NCBI RefSeq assembly: GCF_000585375.1
Contig: NZ_KK073874.1
Location: forward strand, 1,798,001-1,862,000
Reading direction: 5' to 3'
Length of the DNA: 64,000 bases
Source: Cryptosporangium arvum DSM 44712
Lineage (GTDB): Bacteria; Actinomycetota; Actinomycetes; Mycobacteriales; Cryptosporangiaceae
The translations under genes and the position numbers were made by a program. A model generated the notes under the pieces. It made no database searches. It worked only from the letters and a program-made list of their open reading frames with translations, and was not told the origin of the DNA. Every line of letters begins with the position of its first letter. Position 1 is the first letter of the stretch. Shown here in pieces: positions 53,269-61,688 of the stretch.

Positions 53269-54129
53269 GGCCAGGAAGGCCCGCGCGGCCGCACTGGGTC
53301 GGCGGAGCGTGGACGTGGCGGCGGAGAGAGGCCAGCGCATGTCCGCGTCCGTCACCGGCAGGGACCGCAGGTCGCTCCGCCCGGGGATCAGGAAGCGGGG
53401 GAGCAGCGCCACCCCCATGCCGTGGCGGACGAAGTCGGCGCCGGTAGCGATGTTCACGATCTCGATCGACACCGAACGCTGCAGCCCGGCGGCGGCGAAC
53501 GCGCGGTCGGTCACCGCGCGGTTGCCGTAGCCGTCCGGGAAGTCGACGAACGGCTCGTCGGCGAAGTCGGTGAGCCGCACCGACTCCCGGGCCGCGAGCG
53601 GGTGCGCGGCCGGCACGACGAGGTCCAGCGGCGCGTCGGCGAGATCGCGCAGTGCGATGCCGGGCGGCGCGCCCCCGGGCATCGACACGAACGTGACGTC
53701 GAGCTTTCCCTCGGTGAGCGAGTCGACGAGCCCCGCCGACCCGGACGGTGCCGCGCTGAGCCGCAGGTGCACGGCCGGGTGGCGGCGGTGGTAGTCGGCC
53801 ATCAGCGCGGGCAGATCGATGAGGTCGATCGCGGTGAGCGTGCCGATCCGCAGCGTGCCCCGGATGCCCCCGCGGACCTCCTGCACGGCCTCGCGGGCGT
53901 CGCGAGCGGCGTCCAGGGCCGCGCGGGCCTTGGGCAGGAACGCCGCACCGGCGTCGGTGAGCTCGATCTGCCGGCCGGACCGGTCGAACAGCGCGGCCCC
54001 CAGGTCCTTCTCGAGCGCCTTGATCGCCGACGACACCCCGGACTGCACGATCCGCAGACGCGTGGAGGCCTTCGTGAAGCTCTGCTCCTCCGCGACCGCG
54101 ACGAAGAACTCCAGGTGACGCAACTCCAT
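53245..54129 (-). CDS. LysR-family transcriptional regulator
   Basis: A 294-residue LysR protein. The N-terminal winged helix (about 1-60) reads MELRHLEFFVAVAEEQSFTK and SGVSSAIKALEKDLGAALFDR. The C-terminal periplasmic-binding-type effector domain starts at GTLRIGTLTAIDLIDLPALM. DLVVPAAHPLAARESV and VRHGMGVALLPRFLI are the usual effector-pocket segments. LysR genes normally control a divergent neighbour. Here the neighbour is convergent (the MFS gene), so the target is not evident; the pullulanase gene behind it is on the same strand. Confidence 0.92.
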   Translation of the reverse strand: MELRHLEFFVAVAEEQSFTKASTRLRIVQSGVSSAIKALEKDLGAALFDRSGRQIELTDAGAAFLPKARAALDAARDAREAVQEVRGGIRGTLRIGTLTAIDLIDLPALMADYHRRHPAVHLRLSAAPSGSAGLVDSLTEGKLDVTFVSMPGGAPPGIALRDLADAPLDLVVPAAHPLAARESVRLTDFADEPFVDFPDGYGNRAVTDRAFAAAGLQRSVSIEIVNIATGADFVRHGMGVALLPRFLIPGRSDLRSLPVTDADMRWPLSAATSTLRRPSAAARAFLALLPQHTP

Positions 54130-54141
54130 GCGCCGACTATC

Positions 54142-56460
54142 TCAGCCGCGCGGACCGGCGTCGGCAACGAAGACGGCCGCCGTACGGGCGGGCACCGTGA
54201 ACGCGCCCGAGCCGACCACGAACGACGCGGTGCGGACCACCGGGTCCGGCCCGGACGCCTGCACCGGGTGCAGCGCGAAGTCCGCCCCGGCTGCGGCCGG
54301 CACGAACTGCGTGGTCGCGAACGGCGTCGCGTTGAACACCACCACGAGCGCCGTCCCGGTGGAGCCCGGACGGTCGTCGATCATCATCACGATCACCCCC
54401 GGCGCCGACGCCGGGAACGACACCGAGCCGGGGTCGCGCAGCCGGAACAGCGGCGTCGACGCACGCAACCGCAACAGCGTCTCGGCGGACGCAGTCGCGG
54501 CCTCGACGTCCTCGGCGGTGGGACGCAGCGCCGCGTCGGCGAGCAGCGGGCGCGCGTACTTCCACCACGCGGCGTTCTTCGCGGCCGGCGGCAGACCGCG
54601 GCCGAAACCATGTGTCACCCCGGTCGGGTCGTAGACGTTGAACCAGTCGCCGGAGTTGTAGCTGTCGGCGTCGAACGACTTGCTGCGCAGCGACTCGACC
54701 CCCGCGTGCCAGAACGTCAGCCCCGGCCCGACCGCGGTCAGCGCCAGCGCCAGCGTGTTCATCCGGATCCGGTCGGCCATGCTCGTCGTCGGCGGCAGCT
54801 TGTAGGTGAGCGCGTCGTACAGGGTGAGGTTATCGTGCGCGTCGACGTAGGTGACCGCGTCGGCGTTCGTCAGCCCGCTCCGGATCCGGTCCTGCAGCGC
54901 GGACAGTTGGTCCCGGGACGACGGCGACACCCCGTTCGGATCGGTGAACAGACCGCTGGCGAAGCCCTGGACGCGCGGGTCGTCGTCGAACGGGGAACCG
55001 CCCCGGACGGCGTCACGCAGCGAGTCGTCGAACGTGCTGACCCCGGTGCCCACCATGTTGGCCTGCGAGGCGTTGACGAACAGCGCGTTGCCGGCGACCT
55101 CGCCGAAATCCCAGCCCTCGCCGTACAGGAGCCCGTCGTAGCGCTCCCGGAGCTCCACCAGCAGCGCCCGCGGGTGGTGGCCCATGAGGTCGAACCGGAA
55201 CCCGTCGACGCCGTAGGCGCGCGCCCAGGTGAGCACCGAGTCGATCAGGAGCTTGCCCGCCATCGTGTGCTCGGTGGCCGTGTTCGGGCAGCACGTGGAC
55301 GTGTACACGACGCCGGTGTCGTCGAGACGGTGGTAGTAGCCGGGCACGATCCGGTCGAGGTTGTTGGTGCCACCCTGTCCGGCGGTGGCCGTGTGGTTGT
55401 AGACGACGTCCAGAACCACACGCAGCCCGACGCGGTGCAGCGCGTCGACCATCGCGCGCACCTCCGCGGTGCGGGCGTCGGGATCGACGGCGTACGAGCC
55501 CTCCGGAACCGTCCAGTGCAGCGGGTCGTAGCCCCAGTTGAAGCCGTCCTCGTCGGCCACCGCGGTGACGCGTTCCTGCTGCTCGGCGCCGTCGGGAGCG
55601 AAACCGTGCAGATCGCCGGGTCCGGCCGAGCGCACGTCGTCCACCGAGGAGAAGTCCGCCACCGGCAGCAGGTGCACGGTGGTGAGCCCGGCGCGCGCCA
55701 GCCGGGCCAGGTGGGTCATGCCGACCGAGTCGGGGTGGGTGAACGCGAGGTAGGTACCGCGGTGCTCGGGCGGCACCGACGTGTCGCCGATCGAGAAGTC
55801 GCGGACGTGTAGTTCGTAGATCGCCCGGTCGGGGCCGGGCGGCGACGGGGTGCCGGTCCACTCACCGAGGTCGACCAGCCGGCTGTGGGTCGAGTTGACC
55901 GCTAGACCGATCGAATACGGATCGGTCACCCGGTTGTGCTCCACCCGCCCGGTCTCCGGCACGAACACCTCGACGTCGAACCGGTAGTCACGGTCCTTCC
56001 ACGTGGGCTCCCCGGTCACGGTCCAGACGCCGTCGCCGTCCCGGCGCATCGGGTGGACCCCGTCGCCGATCCGGACGGCGACGCTCTTCGCGGTCGGGGC
56101 CCACAGCGAGAGCGACGGGACGCCGTCGCGCCAGACCGGGCCGAGCGTGCGTGTCGCGGCCCCCGCGTACAGGTCGTCGAGCACACCGGCGATCTGCACG
56201 CCGGTCGCGTCGACGAGTTCGTCGTCGGCGTCGTAGGCGGCGACGACCAGCTGGCCGGTCAGCAGCTCACGCACCGGCAGGTCGGGCACCCGCAGGCCGG
56301 GGAGCAGGTCGACGCCGGTGCCGCCGGTGACGCGGCCGCCGGTCACCGCAAGGCCGCCGCGCGGAGCGGTGTGCAGGCGTACGCGGTCAGCCGGTCTCCA
56401 GACGATCCGGTCGGTGGAGATCCAGCGGGCCGCGGCGCGGGCCAGATCGACGTCCATCAC
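54142..56460 (-). CDS. Pullulanase-type alpha-1,6-glucosidase (GH13)
   Basis: A 772-residue cytoplasmic debranching enzyme with no signal peptide. An N-terminal beta-sandwich precedes a CBM48-like domain (PSLSLWAPTAKSVAVRIGDG, about 115-134). The GH13 barrel follows. The pullulanase type I motif YDPLHW begins at 311, and the VVLDVVYNHT region spans 348-357. Nucleophile Asp424 is in FRFDLMGHH, the acid Glu448 is in LLYGEGWDFG, and the transition-state Asp543 is in VDAHDN. It hydrolyses alpha-1,6 branch points of glycogen or maltodextrins. The gene starts at GTG-ATG with GAGGG close by. It lies alone between a LysR gene and a small membrane protein. Confidence 0.93.
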   Translation of the reverse strand: MMDVDLARAAARWISTDRIVWRPADRVRLHTAPRGGLAVTGGRVTGGTGVDLLPGLRVPDLPVRELLTGQLVVAAYDADDELVDATGVQIAGVLDDLYAGAATRTLGPVWRDGVPSLSLWAPTAKSVAVRIGDGVHPMRRDGDGVWTVTGEPTWKDRDYRFDVEVFVPETGRVEHNRVTDPYSIGLAVNSTHSRLVDLGEWTGTPSPPGPDRAIYELHVRDFSIGDTSVPPEHRGTYLAFTHPDSVGMTHLARLARAGLTTVHLLPVADFSSVDDVRSAGPGDLHGFAPDGAEQQERVTAVADEDGFNWGYDPLHWTVPEGSYAVDPDARTAEVRAMVDALHRVGLRVVLDVVYNHTATAGQGGTNNLDRIVPGYYHRLDDTGVVYTSTCCPNTATEHTMAGKLLIDSVLTWARAYGVDGFRFDLMGHHPRALLVELRERYDGLLYGEGWDFGEVAGNALFVNASQANMVGTGVSTFDDSLRDAVRGGSPFDDDPRVQGFASGLFTDPNGVSPSSRDQLSALQDRIRSGLTNADAVTYVDAHDNLTLYDALTYKLPPTTSMADRIRMNTLALALTAVGPGLTFWHAGVESLRSKSFDADSYNSGDWFNVYDPTGVTHGFGRGLPPAAKNAAWWKYARPLLADAALRPTAEDVEAATASAETLLRLRASTPLFRLRDPGSVSFPASAPGVIVMMIDDRPGSTGTALVVVFNATPFATTQFVPAAAGADFALHPVQASGPDPVVRTASFVVGSGAFTVPARTAAVFVADAGPRG

Positions 56461-56476
56461 CCTCGGTGCTACCCGT

Positions 56477-56845
56477 TCAGCGGCGGAAGAAGTATTCCCG
56501 GGAGCCGGTCGTGCCGAGCAGGATCAGCACCGCGATCGCGGCGACCGACGGACGGTGGTCGAACACGGCTGCCAGCACTGCGCCGACGAGCGCGTACGCC
56601 GCGGCCATGACGTACGCGACCCGGTTGCCGCGGAGCAGCCCGGCGGCGATCAGCGCGGCGCCGACCACACCGAGGCCGAGCGTCGCGGCGGTGGCCGAAT
56701 CGCGCTCGGTGACGTGCAGGAGCGCCGACAGTGCGAACACCATCGCCTGCAGGCCGACGAGGGCCGCGGCCCAGAGCACGTAGGTGGGTTTGTGGTCGCG
56801 CCGCTTGTACATCAGCGCGGCCGCGAGGGCGGACTGGTCGTTCAT
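56477..56845 (-). CDS. Small membrane protein of unknown function
   Basis: A 122-residue protein with four helices: about residues 21-43, 49-67, 72-92 and 95-113. It starts MNDQSALAAALMYKRRDHKP and ends REYFFRR, with positive ends suggesting both termini are inside. The ATG has GGAG eight bases upstream. A GGAAC-18-CGTT promoter-like pair lies directly upstream, resembling a SigR/SigH or ECF element. No family name can be given. Confidence 0.65.
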   Translation of the reverse strand: MNDQSALAAALMYKRRDHKPTYVLWAAALVGLQAMVFALSALLHVTERDSATAATLGLGVVGAALIAAGLLRGNRVAYVMAAAYALVGAVLAAVFDHRPSVAAIAVLILLGTTGSREYFFRR

Positions 56846-56863
56846 GGCTTCTCCAAGGACCGG

Positions 56864-56890
56864 AACGGGGTGCTTTCCAGCCTGCGTTCC
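56864..56890 (-). promoter_or_regulatory. Possible SigR/SigH- or ECF-type promoter
   Basis: On the minus strand GGAAC (56890-56886), 18 bases, then CGTT (56867-56864), 18 bp before the start of the small membrane protein. The two elements also form an inverted repeat (GGAACG and CGTTCC), so an operator is another reading. Confidence 0.35.
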
Positions 56891-56930
56891 GTCCCGGCGC
56901 CGGTCCGTCCCTCCGCCGACCTCGGGGGTG

Positions 56931-57782
56931 TCACCGCCCGAACAGTTCCCCGGCCAGGCGTTCGAGTACCCGGAGGACGTCGGAAAGCGACTCGGCGAAC
57001 GGCTGCACGAGCACCTCGTCGGCGCCCGCTTCCCGGTGCGCGTGCAGCCGCGCGGCGATCGCGGCCTCGTCGCCCCAGGCGAGCAGGTCGTCGACCAGCC
57101 GGTCGCTGTATCCGGCCACGAGGTCGTCGTCGCCGTACCCGAGCCGCCGGTAGCTGCGGACGTACGGATTGTCCGCGGCCGGCATCCGCCCGAACACCGC
57201 GCGGAGGCGGGCGCGGGCGGCGTCCGGGTCGGTCTCCAGCACCGCGGCCTGGTGCGGTACCACGAGCGCTCCGGGCCCGACCGCGTCCCGGGCGACCCGG
57301 GTGTGCGCCACCGGTTGCAGGAACGGGTGGACCCCGTCCGCGCGCTCGGCGGCCAGCCCGAGAGCTTTCGGCCCGAGCGCCGCGAGCACCCGGGGGTACC
57401 GGACGTCCGGCAGCAGCGGAACGGCGTCGAACTCGTCGAGGTAGGCCCGGAGCGCGCTCGGACCGGCCGCGCCGCCGAGGCCGAGCACGTACCGGCCGGG
57501 GAAGGCCTCGGCCAGTGTGGCGGCGGCACCGCGCATCGTCGCCGGACCACGGGCCGCGACGTTCGCGATGCCGCTGCCGACGACCAGCCGGTCGGTCGCG
57601 GCGAGGGCGATCGCATGGTGGCTGAAGATCTCCCTGGCCGGCGCGACCGTGGCCGCGGCCGGGGCGGGTTCGCCGGTCCAGAGCGAGTGGTAACCGAGCT
57701 CCTCGATTCGCGCGAACGCCGTCCGCTGCTCGGCGATCGTCGAAGTGAGGAACGGAGCGGGGGCCAGCCAGACGCCGATCAC
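56931..57782 (-). CDS. Luciferase-like (LLM) F420/flavin-dependent oxidoreductase
   Basis: A 283-residue TIM-barrel oxidoreductase of the luciferase-like monooxygenase class. The family pattern is visible as RIEELGYHSLWTGE, a substrate loop with EIFSHHAIALAATDRLVVGSGIANV, and GRYVLGLGGAAG. ALGPKALGLAAERADGV forms the cofactor site, and GADEVLVQPF closes the barrel. Actinobacterial members commonly use F420. The GTG start has GGAGG seven bases upstream. It is head-to-head with a second LLM gene across a 91-bp spacer with a large inverted repeat, so the two are probably co-regulated. Confidence 0.85.
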   Translation of the reverse strand: MIGVWLAPAPFLTSTIAEQRTAFARIEELGYHSLWTGEPAPAAATVAPAREIFSHHAIALAATDRLVVGSGIANVAARGPATMRGAAATLAEAFPGRYVLGLGGAAGPSALRAYLDEFDAVPLLPDVRYPRVLAALGPKALGLAAERADGVHPFLQPVAHTRVARDAVGPGALVVPHQAAVLETDPDAARARLRAVFGRMPAADNPYVRSYRRLGYGDDDLVAGYSDRLVDDLLAWGDEAAIAARLHAHREAGADEVLVQPFAESLSDVLRVLERLAGELFGR

Positions 57783-57791
57783 GGTCGCCTC

Positions 57792-57840
57792 CTAAACGGG
57801 GAATGTCTCCGGTTAAGATACGGAGACAGTCCCCGGTTAG
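57792..57840. promoter_or_regulatory. 49-bp nested inverted repeat between divergent LLM genes
   Basis: Left-half blocks CTAA (57792-57795), CGGGGA (57797-57802) and GTCTCCG (57805-57811) are mirrored by CGGAGAC (57821-57827), TCCCCG (57830-57835) and TTAG (57837-57840). Seventeen of the 20 paired positions are matched around a 9-bp centre holding a TAAGAT/TATCTT -10-like box on both strands. It looks like a bidirectional promoter buried in an operator. Confidence 0.7.
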
Positions 57841-57873
57841 CAAACGGGTTGCGCCGCGAGGTAGGAACGGGGC

Positions 57874-58746
57874 ATGACAACACTTGGCGTCGTTTTCCGT
57901 CCTCAAGTACCCCCGGAGCGGCTGCGCGCGGTGGCCCGTGCGGCGGACGACGCCGGCCTCGAAGAGCTCTGGCTCTGGGAGGACTGCTTCTGGCAGAGCG
58001 GTATCGCCGGAGCCGCGGCGGCGCTGTCGGCGACCGAGCGGCTGCGTGTCGGCATCGGCCTGATGCCCGTCCCGTTCCGTAACCCGGTCCTGGCCACGCT
58101 GGAGGTGGCCACCCTCGAGCGGATGTTCCCCGGCCGCTTCCTGCCGGGCTTCGGTCACGGCGTCCAGGACTGGATGGGCCAGGTCGGCGCACGGGCGGCC
58201 TCGCCGTTGACCCTGCTCCGCGAGAACGTCGACGCGATGCGCGCGCTGCTGCGGGGTGAGGAGCTCAGCGTTTCCGGCCGGTACGTGAAGCTGGACAAGG
58301 TCAAGCTCGACTACCCGCCGGAGCAGGCGCCGCCGATCCTGGTCGGTGCGGTCGGGCCGAAGACCCTGCGGCTGGCCGGCGAGCACGCCGACGGCACGAT
58401 CCTCGACAGCCAGAAGACGGTCTCCGACGTGCGGGAGGCGGTCGCGATGATCGGCGAGGGGCGGGCCGCGGCCGGTCGCACCGACCCCCACTCGATCGTG
58501 TACATGGGCGTGGCGGTGACCGGTCCGGATGCCGAGGCCCGGCTGCAGGCCGAGCTCGACTACTGGAAGTACGACCCGGCGTCGGGGCTCGGGGTGGCCG
58601 GCGGCGCCGAGGCGTTCGCGGCCGAGGCGGCCAAGTTCGCCGGGGCCGGCGCGGACACGATGATCTTCCAGCCGCCCGCCGACGAGCCCGACCTGGAAGG
58701 GTACGTCCGCTTCGTGGCGCAGGAAGTTCGTCCGCTGGTTGGATGA
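57874..58746 (+). CDS. Luciferase-like (LLM) F420-dependent oxidoreductase
   Basis: A 290-residue LLM-class enzyme. It reads TTLGVVFRPQVPPERLRAVARAADDAGLEELWLWEDCFW, then VGIGLMPVPFRNP and RFLPGFGHGVQDWMGQVG. LLRENVDAMRALLRGE and PILVGAVGPKTLRLAGEHADG are both standard for F420-dependent members. The Asp-Cys after the first helix replaces the more usual His-Phe. Substrate unknown. It diverges from the other LLM gene with the 49-bp repeat between. The two proteins are only distantly alike, so this is not a recent duplication. Confidence 0.88.
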   Translation: MTTLGVVFRPQVPPERLRAVARAADDAGLEELWLWEDCFWQSGIAGAAAALSATERLRVGIGLMPVPFRNPVLATLEVATLERMFPGRFLPGFGHGVQDWMGQVGARAASPLTLLRENVDAMRALLRGEELSVSGRYVKLDKVKLDYPPEQAPPILVGAVGPKTLRLAGEHADGTILDSQKTVSDVREAVAMIGEGRAAAGRTDPHSIVYMGVAVTGPDAEARLQAELDYWKYDPASGLGVAGGAEAFAAEAAKFAGAGADTMIFQPPADEPDLEGYVRFVAQEVRPLVG

Positions 58747-58750
58747 TTCT

Positions 58751-58766
58751 TCGAACGTCTGTGCGA
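58751..58766. promoter_or_regulatory. Candidate LexA (SOS) box of dinB
   Basis: TCGAACGTCTGTGCGA matches the actinobacterial SOS box TCGAACnnnnGTTCGA at 11 of 12 defined positions. It ends ten bases before the dinB start codon. This is a fitting place for LexA repression of a damage-inducible polymerase. Confidence 0.65.
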
Positions 58767-58776
58767 TGATCGCTGG

Positions 58777-59964
58777 GTGTCCTCGGAGGCGAGCATCCTG
58801 CATGCCGATCTCGACGCGTTCTACGCGTCGGTCGAGCAGCGGGATGATCCGCGCCTGCGTGGGCGCCCGGTGATCGTCGGCGGCGGGGTCGTTCTCGCCG
58901 CCAGTTACGAGGCGAAGGCCTGCGGCGTCCGTACCGCGATGGGCGGGCGGATGGCGCGGGCGCTGTGCCCGCAGGCGATCGTCGTCCCGCCGCGGATGAG
59001 CGCCTACAGCGAGGCCAGCCGAGCGGTGTTCGAGGTGTTCCGCGACACCACCCCGCTGGTCGAGGGCCTCTCGATCGACGAGGCGTTCCTCGACGTCGGG
59101 GGCTTGCGCAAAGTGAGCGGTTCGCCGGCCGACATCGCGGCCCGGCTGCGTGTCGCGGTACGCGAGCGGGTCGGGCTCGCGATCACGGTCGGGGTCGCGC
59201 GCACCAAGTTCCTCGCGAAGGTCGCGAGCGGCGTCGCGAAGCCCGACGGGTTGCTCGTCGTGGAGTCCGGCACCGAGCTGGCGTTCCTGCACGAGTTGCC
59301 GGTGGAGCGGCTCTGGGGCGTCGGGACGGTGACGTCGGCGAAGCTGCGGGCGCGGCGCATCGTCACGGTCGGGCAGGTGGCGCGGCTCGGCGAGGCGTAC
59401 CTCGTGTCGGTGCTCGGGCAGCATGCCGGGCGGCACCTGCACGCGCTGGCGCACAACCGTGATCCGCGGCCGGTGGTCGTGGGGCGTCGGCGGCGTTCGA
59501 TGGGCGCGCAGCGGGCGCTCGGGCGGGGGCCGCACGGCACGCCGGATCTGGAGGCCGCGCTGGCGGGGCTGGTCGACCGGGTGGGTCGCCGGATGCGGAA
59601 AGCGTCGCGGTCCGGGCGCACGGTGACGTTGCGGCTGCGCTTCGACGACTACACCCGCGCTACCCGGTCGCACACGCTCACCCGGCCGACGTCGGCGACG
59701 GCGGTGTTGCTCGGCGCCGCGCGTGATCTGCTCGCGGCCGCGCTGCCGCTGATCACCGAGCGGGGTATCACGCTGATCGGGGTCGCGGTCGGCAACCTCG
59801 ACTCGCAGGGGGAGCAGCTGCTGCTGCCGCTGGAGGGCCCCGACGACGGTGGGCTGGACTCCGCGCTCGACGCGGTGCGGGAGCGGTTCGGCTCGTCCGC
59901 GGTCACGCGGGCCACGCTGCTGGGGCGCGGCGAGGGCGTTGCGGTTCCGCTGCTGCCGGACTGA
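58777..59964 (+). CDS. dinB: DNA polymerase IV (Y-family)
   Basis: A 395-residue translesion polymerase. The palm-domain carboxylates are Asp11 in LHADLDAFYASVE and Asp101-Glu102 in SIDEAFLD (99-106). The finger and thumb parts follow, with KFLAKVASGVAKPDG at about 144-158 and the helix-hairpin-helix segment VERLWGVG. The little-finger domain begins near residue 240. QLLLPL at 347-352 fits the beta-clamp binding motif. It starts at GTG; the message is probably short-leadered or leaderless. The LexA-like box upstream predicts SOS induction. Length is normal for DinB. Confidence 0.95.
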   Translation: MSSEASILHADLDAFYASVEQRDDPRLRGRPVIVGGGVVLAASYEAKACGVRTAMGGRMARALCPQAIVVPPRMSAYSEASRAVFEVFRDTTPLVEGLSIDEAFLDVGGLRKVSGSPADIAARLRVAVRERVGLAITVGVARTKFLAKVASGVAKPDGLLVVESGTELAFLHELPVERLWGVGTVTSAKLRARRIVTVGQVARLGEAYLVSVLGQHAGRHLHALAHNRDPRPVVVGRRRRSMGAQRALGRGPHGTPDLEAALAGLVDRVGRRMRKASRSGRTVTLRLRFDDYTRATRSHTLTRPTSATAVLLGAARDLLAAALPLITERGITLIGVAVGNLDSQGEQLLLPLEGPDDGGLDSALDAVRERFGSSAVTRATLLGRGEGVAVPLLPD

Positions 59965-60040
59965 GCTGCGTCTTCGGCGTCCGGTCCGGCGGGTCGGGGA
60001 CGAATCGCGGGCTCGGCGGGGAATCCGTTGTGCTCGGGCC

Positions 60041-60046
60041 TATTCT
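60041..60046 (+). promoter_or_regulatory. Candidate -10 element for a leaderless mRNA
   Basis: TATTCT lies six bases before the GTG start of the DUF1707 protein, so transcription would begin at or next to the start codon. No ribosome site precedes the GTG, consistent with leaderless translation. Confidence 0.45.
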
Positions 60047-60052
60047 CAGTGT

Positions 60053-61051
60053 GTGGCCACGCTTCCGGAACCCACCTCGCGCCCGGATACCGACCCGGCC
60101 TCCGGCCGGCTCTCGGCACCGGTATCACCCGCCCCGCCGCCCGAAGCCCCGCAGGCACCGGTAGCCTCGTCGTCGTTCGCCGCTCCCGAGCCGTCGGCTC
60201 CCGCCGCTCCCGAGGCGTCAGCTCCGCCCGCTGCCCCGGAGCCGCAGGCGGCGCCGGCGCCCGCCTTCGAGCCGCTGGCGGCCGAGCCGTTGGCTCCGCC
60301 GGCCCCGGCCTTCCCGGAATCGGCCACCGCTCCGTCGGCGCCGGGCGCGGAGGCGGCGGTTCCCCCGGCGCCCACGTCGGGCCCGGGCGCCGGGGCGCCG
60401 GGGCGGATGGACATGCGTGCGTCCAACACGGACCGGGAACGGGTGGCCGCGGCCCTGCACGAGGCCGCCACCGAAGGCCGCATCGACCTCCACGAACTCG
60501 ACGCCCGCCTCGCGCAGGTCTACTCGGCCCGCACCTACGGTGAGCTGATCCCGCTCACCCGGGACATCCCGATGCCGCGCGCGGAGTTCACCCCGGAACC
60601 GACCACGAACACCGCCGCGCACCCGGTGCTCCCGCCCTCCACCTGGGCGGCCGCGGTGATGAGCGGCTTCAAGCGCTCCGGTCCATGGACCGTGCCCGAG
60701 AAGTTCGAGTGCATCGCCTTCTGGGGCGGCGGCGAGGTGGACCTCCGGGAAGCCGTGTTCACCAGCTCCACGGTGACGATCCGCGCGGTGGCGATCATGG
60801 GCGGCATCGAGATCACCGTGCCGGAGAACGCGACCGTGCACGTCAACGGCATCGGCATCATGGGCGGTTTCGACGACAACGCGACCGGGCCCGGCGTACC
60901 CGGCGCCCCGGTCATCATCGTCACGGGCCTGTCGTTCTGGGGCGGCGTCGACGTGAAGCGCAAGCCTCCGAAGGCCGAGATCGAACGCCGCCGCCTGGAA
61001 CGCAAGCGCCTCAAAGCCGACAAGCGAAACCGCCGCGACCTCGACGACTAA
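60053..61051 (+). CDS. DUF1707/LiaF-like domain protein with long Pro/Ala-rich N-terminus
   Basis: A 332-residue protein. Residues 1-117 are Ala/Pro-rich and disordered. A DUF1707 domain follows (MRASNTDRERVAAALHEAATEGRIDLHELDARLAQVYSARTYGEL, about 120-165). The C-terminal LiaF-like beta domain has ECIAFWGGGEVDLREAVF, IMGGIEITVPENATVHVNG, GIMGGFDDN and LSFWGGVDVKRK repeats. The end is a Lys/Arg-rich tail. Such proteins are common in actinobacteria and may act in envelope stress sensing. The function is unproved. A shorter start just before the DUF1707 domain is possible; the GTG here is preferred for the -10 box. Confidence 0.78.
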   Translation: MATLPEPTSRPDTDPASGRLSAPVSPAPPPEAPQAPVASSSFAAPEPSAPAAPEASAPPAAPEPQAAPAPAFEPLAAEPLAPPAPAFPESATAPSAPGAEAAVPPAPTSGPGAGAPGRMDMRASNTDRERVAAALHEAATEGRIDLHELDARLAQVYSARTYGELIPLTRDIPMPRAEFTPEPTTNTAAHPVLPPSTWAAAVMSGFKRSGPWTVPEKFECIAFWGGGEVDLREAVFTSSTVTIRAVAIMGGIEITVPENATVHVNGIGIMGGFDDNATGPGVPGAPVIIVTGLSFWGGVDVKRKPPKAEIERRRLERKRLKADKRNRRDLDD

Positions 61052-61659
61052 CTGAACCGGGGCGCGGAAGCACCGGTCAGGTGACCGGCGGGGACCTTCC
61101 GGCCGGCCAGCACCAGGAGCAGGTCGGTGGCGTGGCCGGAGAGCGGTTCGCCGTCGCCGACGCTCCAGTCCAGGTCGTCGGCGCACAGCCGGACGCCGGT
61201 CAGGTCGACGCCGAAGTACTTCTGGCCGTGCTCGACGTCCCAGGCGTCCAGCACCGCGCGCACCGTCGGTTCCGGCACGGGCCAGTCCACGCCGAGCGGC
61301 ACCATGACGTCGAGCGCGTGCACGGTCTCGTGCGTGAGCGTCGTCGGGTACCCGGTGCCCGGTGGCTTCCACGGGTGGTGGACGTTGTCGCGGATCGACG
61401 CGGTCAGCTCGGCGCTGGAGAGCGCGGCGGCGTCGGCGGCCGCGCGGCGGTCGTTCAGCCGGTGGAAGTTGAAGCCCGCCAGCGCGAAGTGCCAGAAAAA
61501 CCGGCCGGCGGGGTAGCGGAACTCCATCGCGACGTGCGCGATCACCTCGCGGACGCGCCAGCCGTCGCAGAGCGTCGGGGCGTCCCAGCTCGCTTCGGGG
61601 AGCGACGTGAGCGTGTCGGCGAGCTGTACTCGCTGCGCGGCGATGAGGGTGCGGATCAT
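61048..61659 (-). CDS. Mycothiol-dependent maleylpyruvate isomerase-like (DinB-fold) protein
   Basis: A 203-residue protein of the TIGR03083/MDMPI family. It starts LIAAQRVQLADTLTSLPEASWDAPTLCDGWRVREVIAHVA, where the Cys-x-x-Trp and the HVA histidine are typical. THETVHALDVMVPLG follows with the second histidine pair. Metal ligands of the DinB-like fold are the usual three His. Many members use mycothiol, the actinobacterial thiol. A C-terminal SCP-2-like piece is partly present (DLDWSVGDGEPLSGHATDLLLVLAGR). It overlaps the DUF1707 gene by four bases. Confidence 0.75.
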   Translation of the reverse strand: MIRTLIAAQRVQLADTLTSLPEASWDAPTLCDGWRVREVIAHVAMEFRYPAGRFFWHFALAGFNFHRLNDRRAAADAAALSSAELTASIRDNVHHPWKPPGTGYPTTLTHETVHALDVMVPLGVDWPVPEPTVRAVLDAWDVEHGQKYFGVDLTGVRLCADDLDWSVGDGEPLSGHATDLLLVLAGRKVPAGHLTGASAPRFS

Positions 61660-61688
61660 CGGGGGGACATCCTTTCGGAGTGCGGTCT

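Noticed and set aside
56842-59673. 943-codon minus-strand frame over the two luciferase-like genes and dinB
   Set aside because: Low-complexity Arg/Pro/Asp composition and antisense to strongly supported genes.
60061-60400. Ala/Pro-rich sequence as a tandem DNA repeat
   Set aside because: No repeat unit is conserved at the nucleotide level; it is compositional bias of a disordered region.
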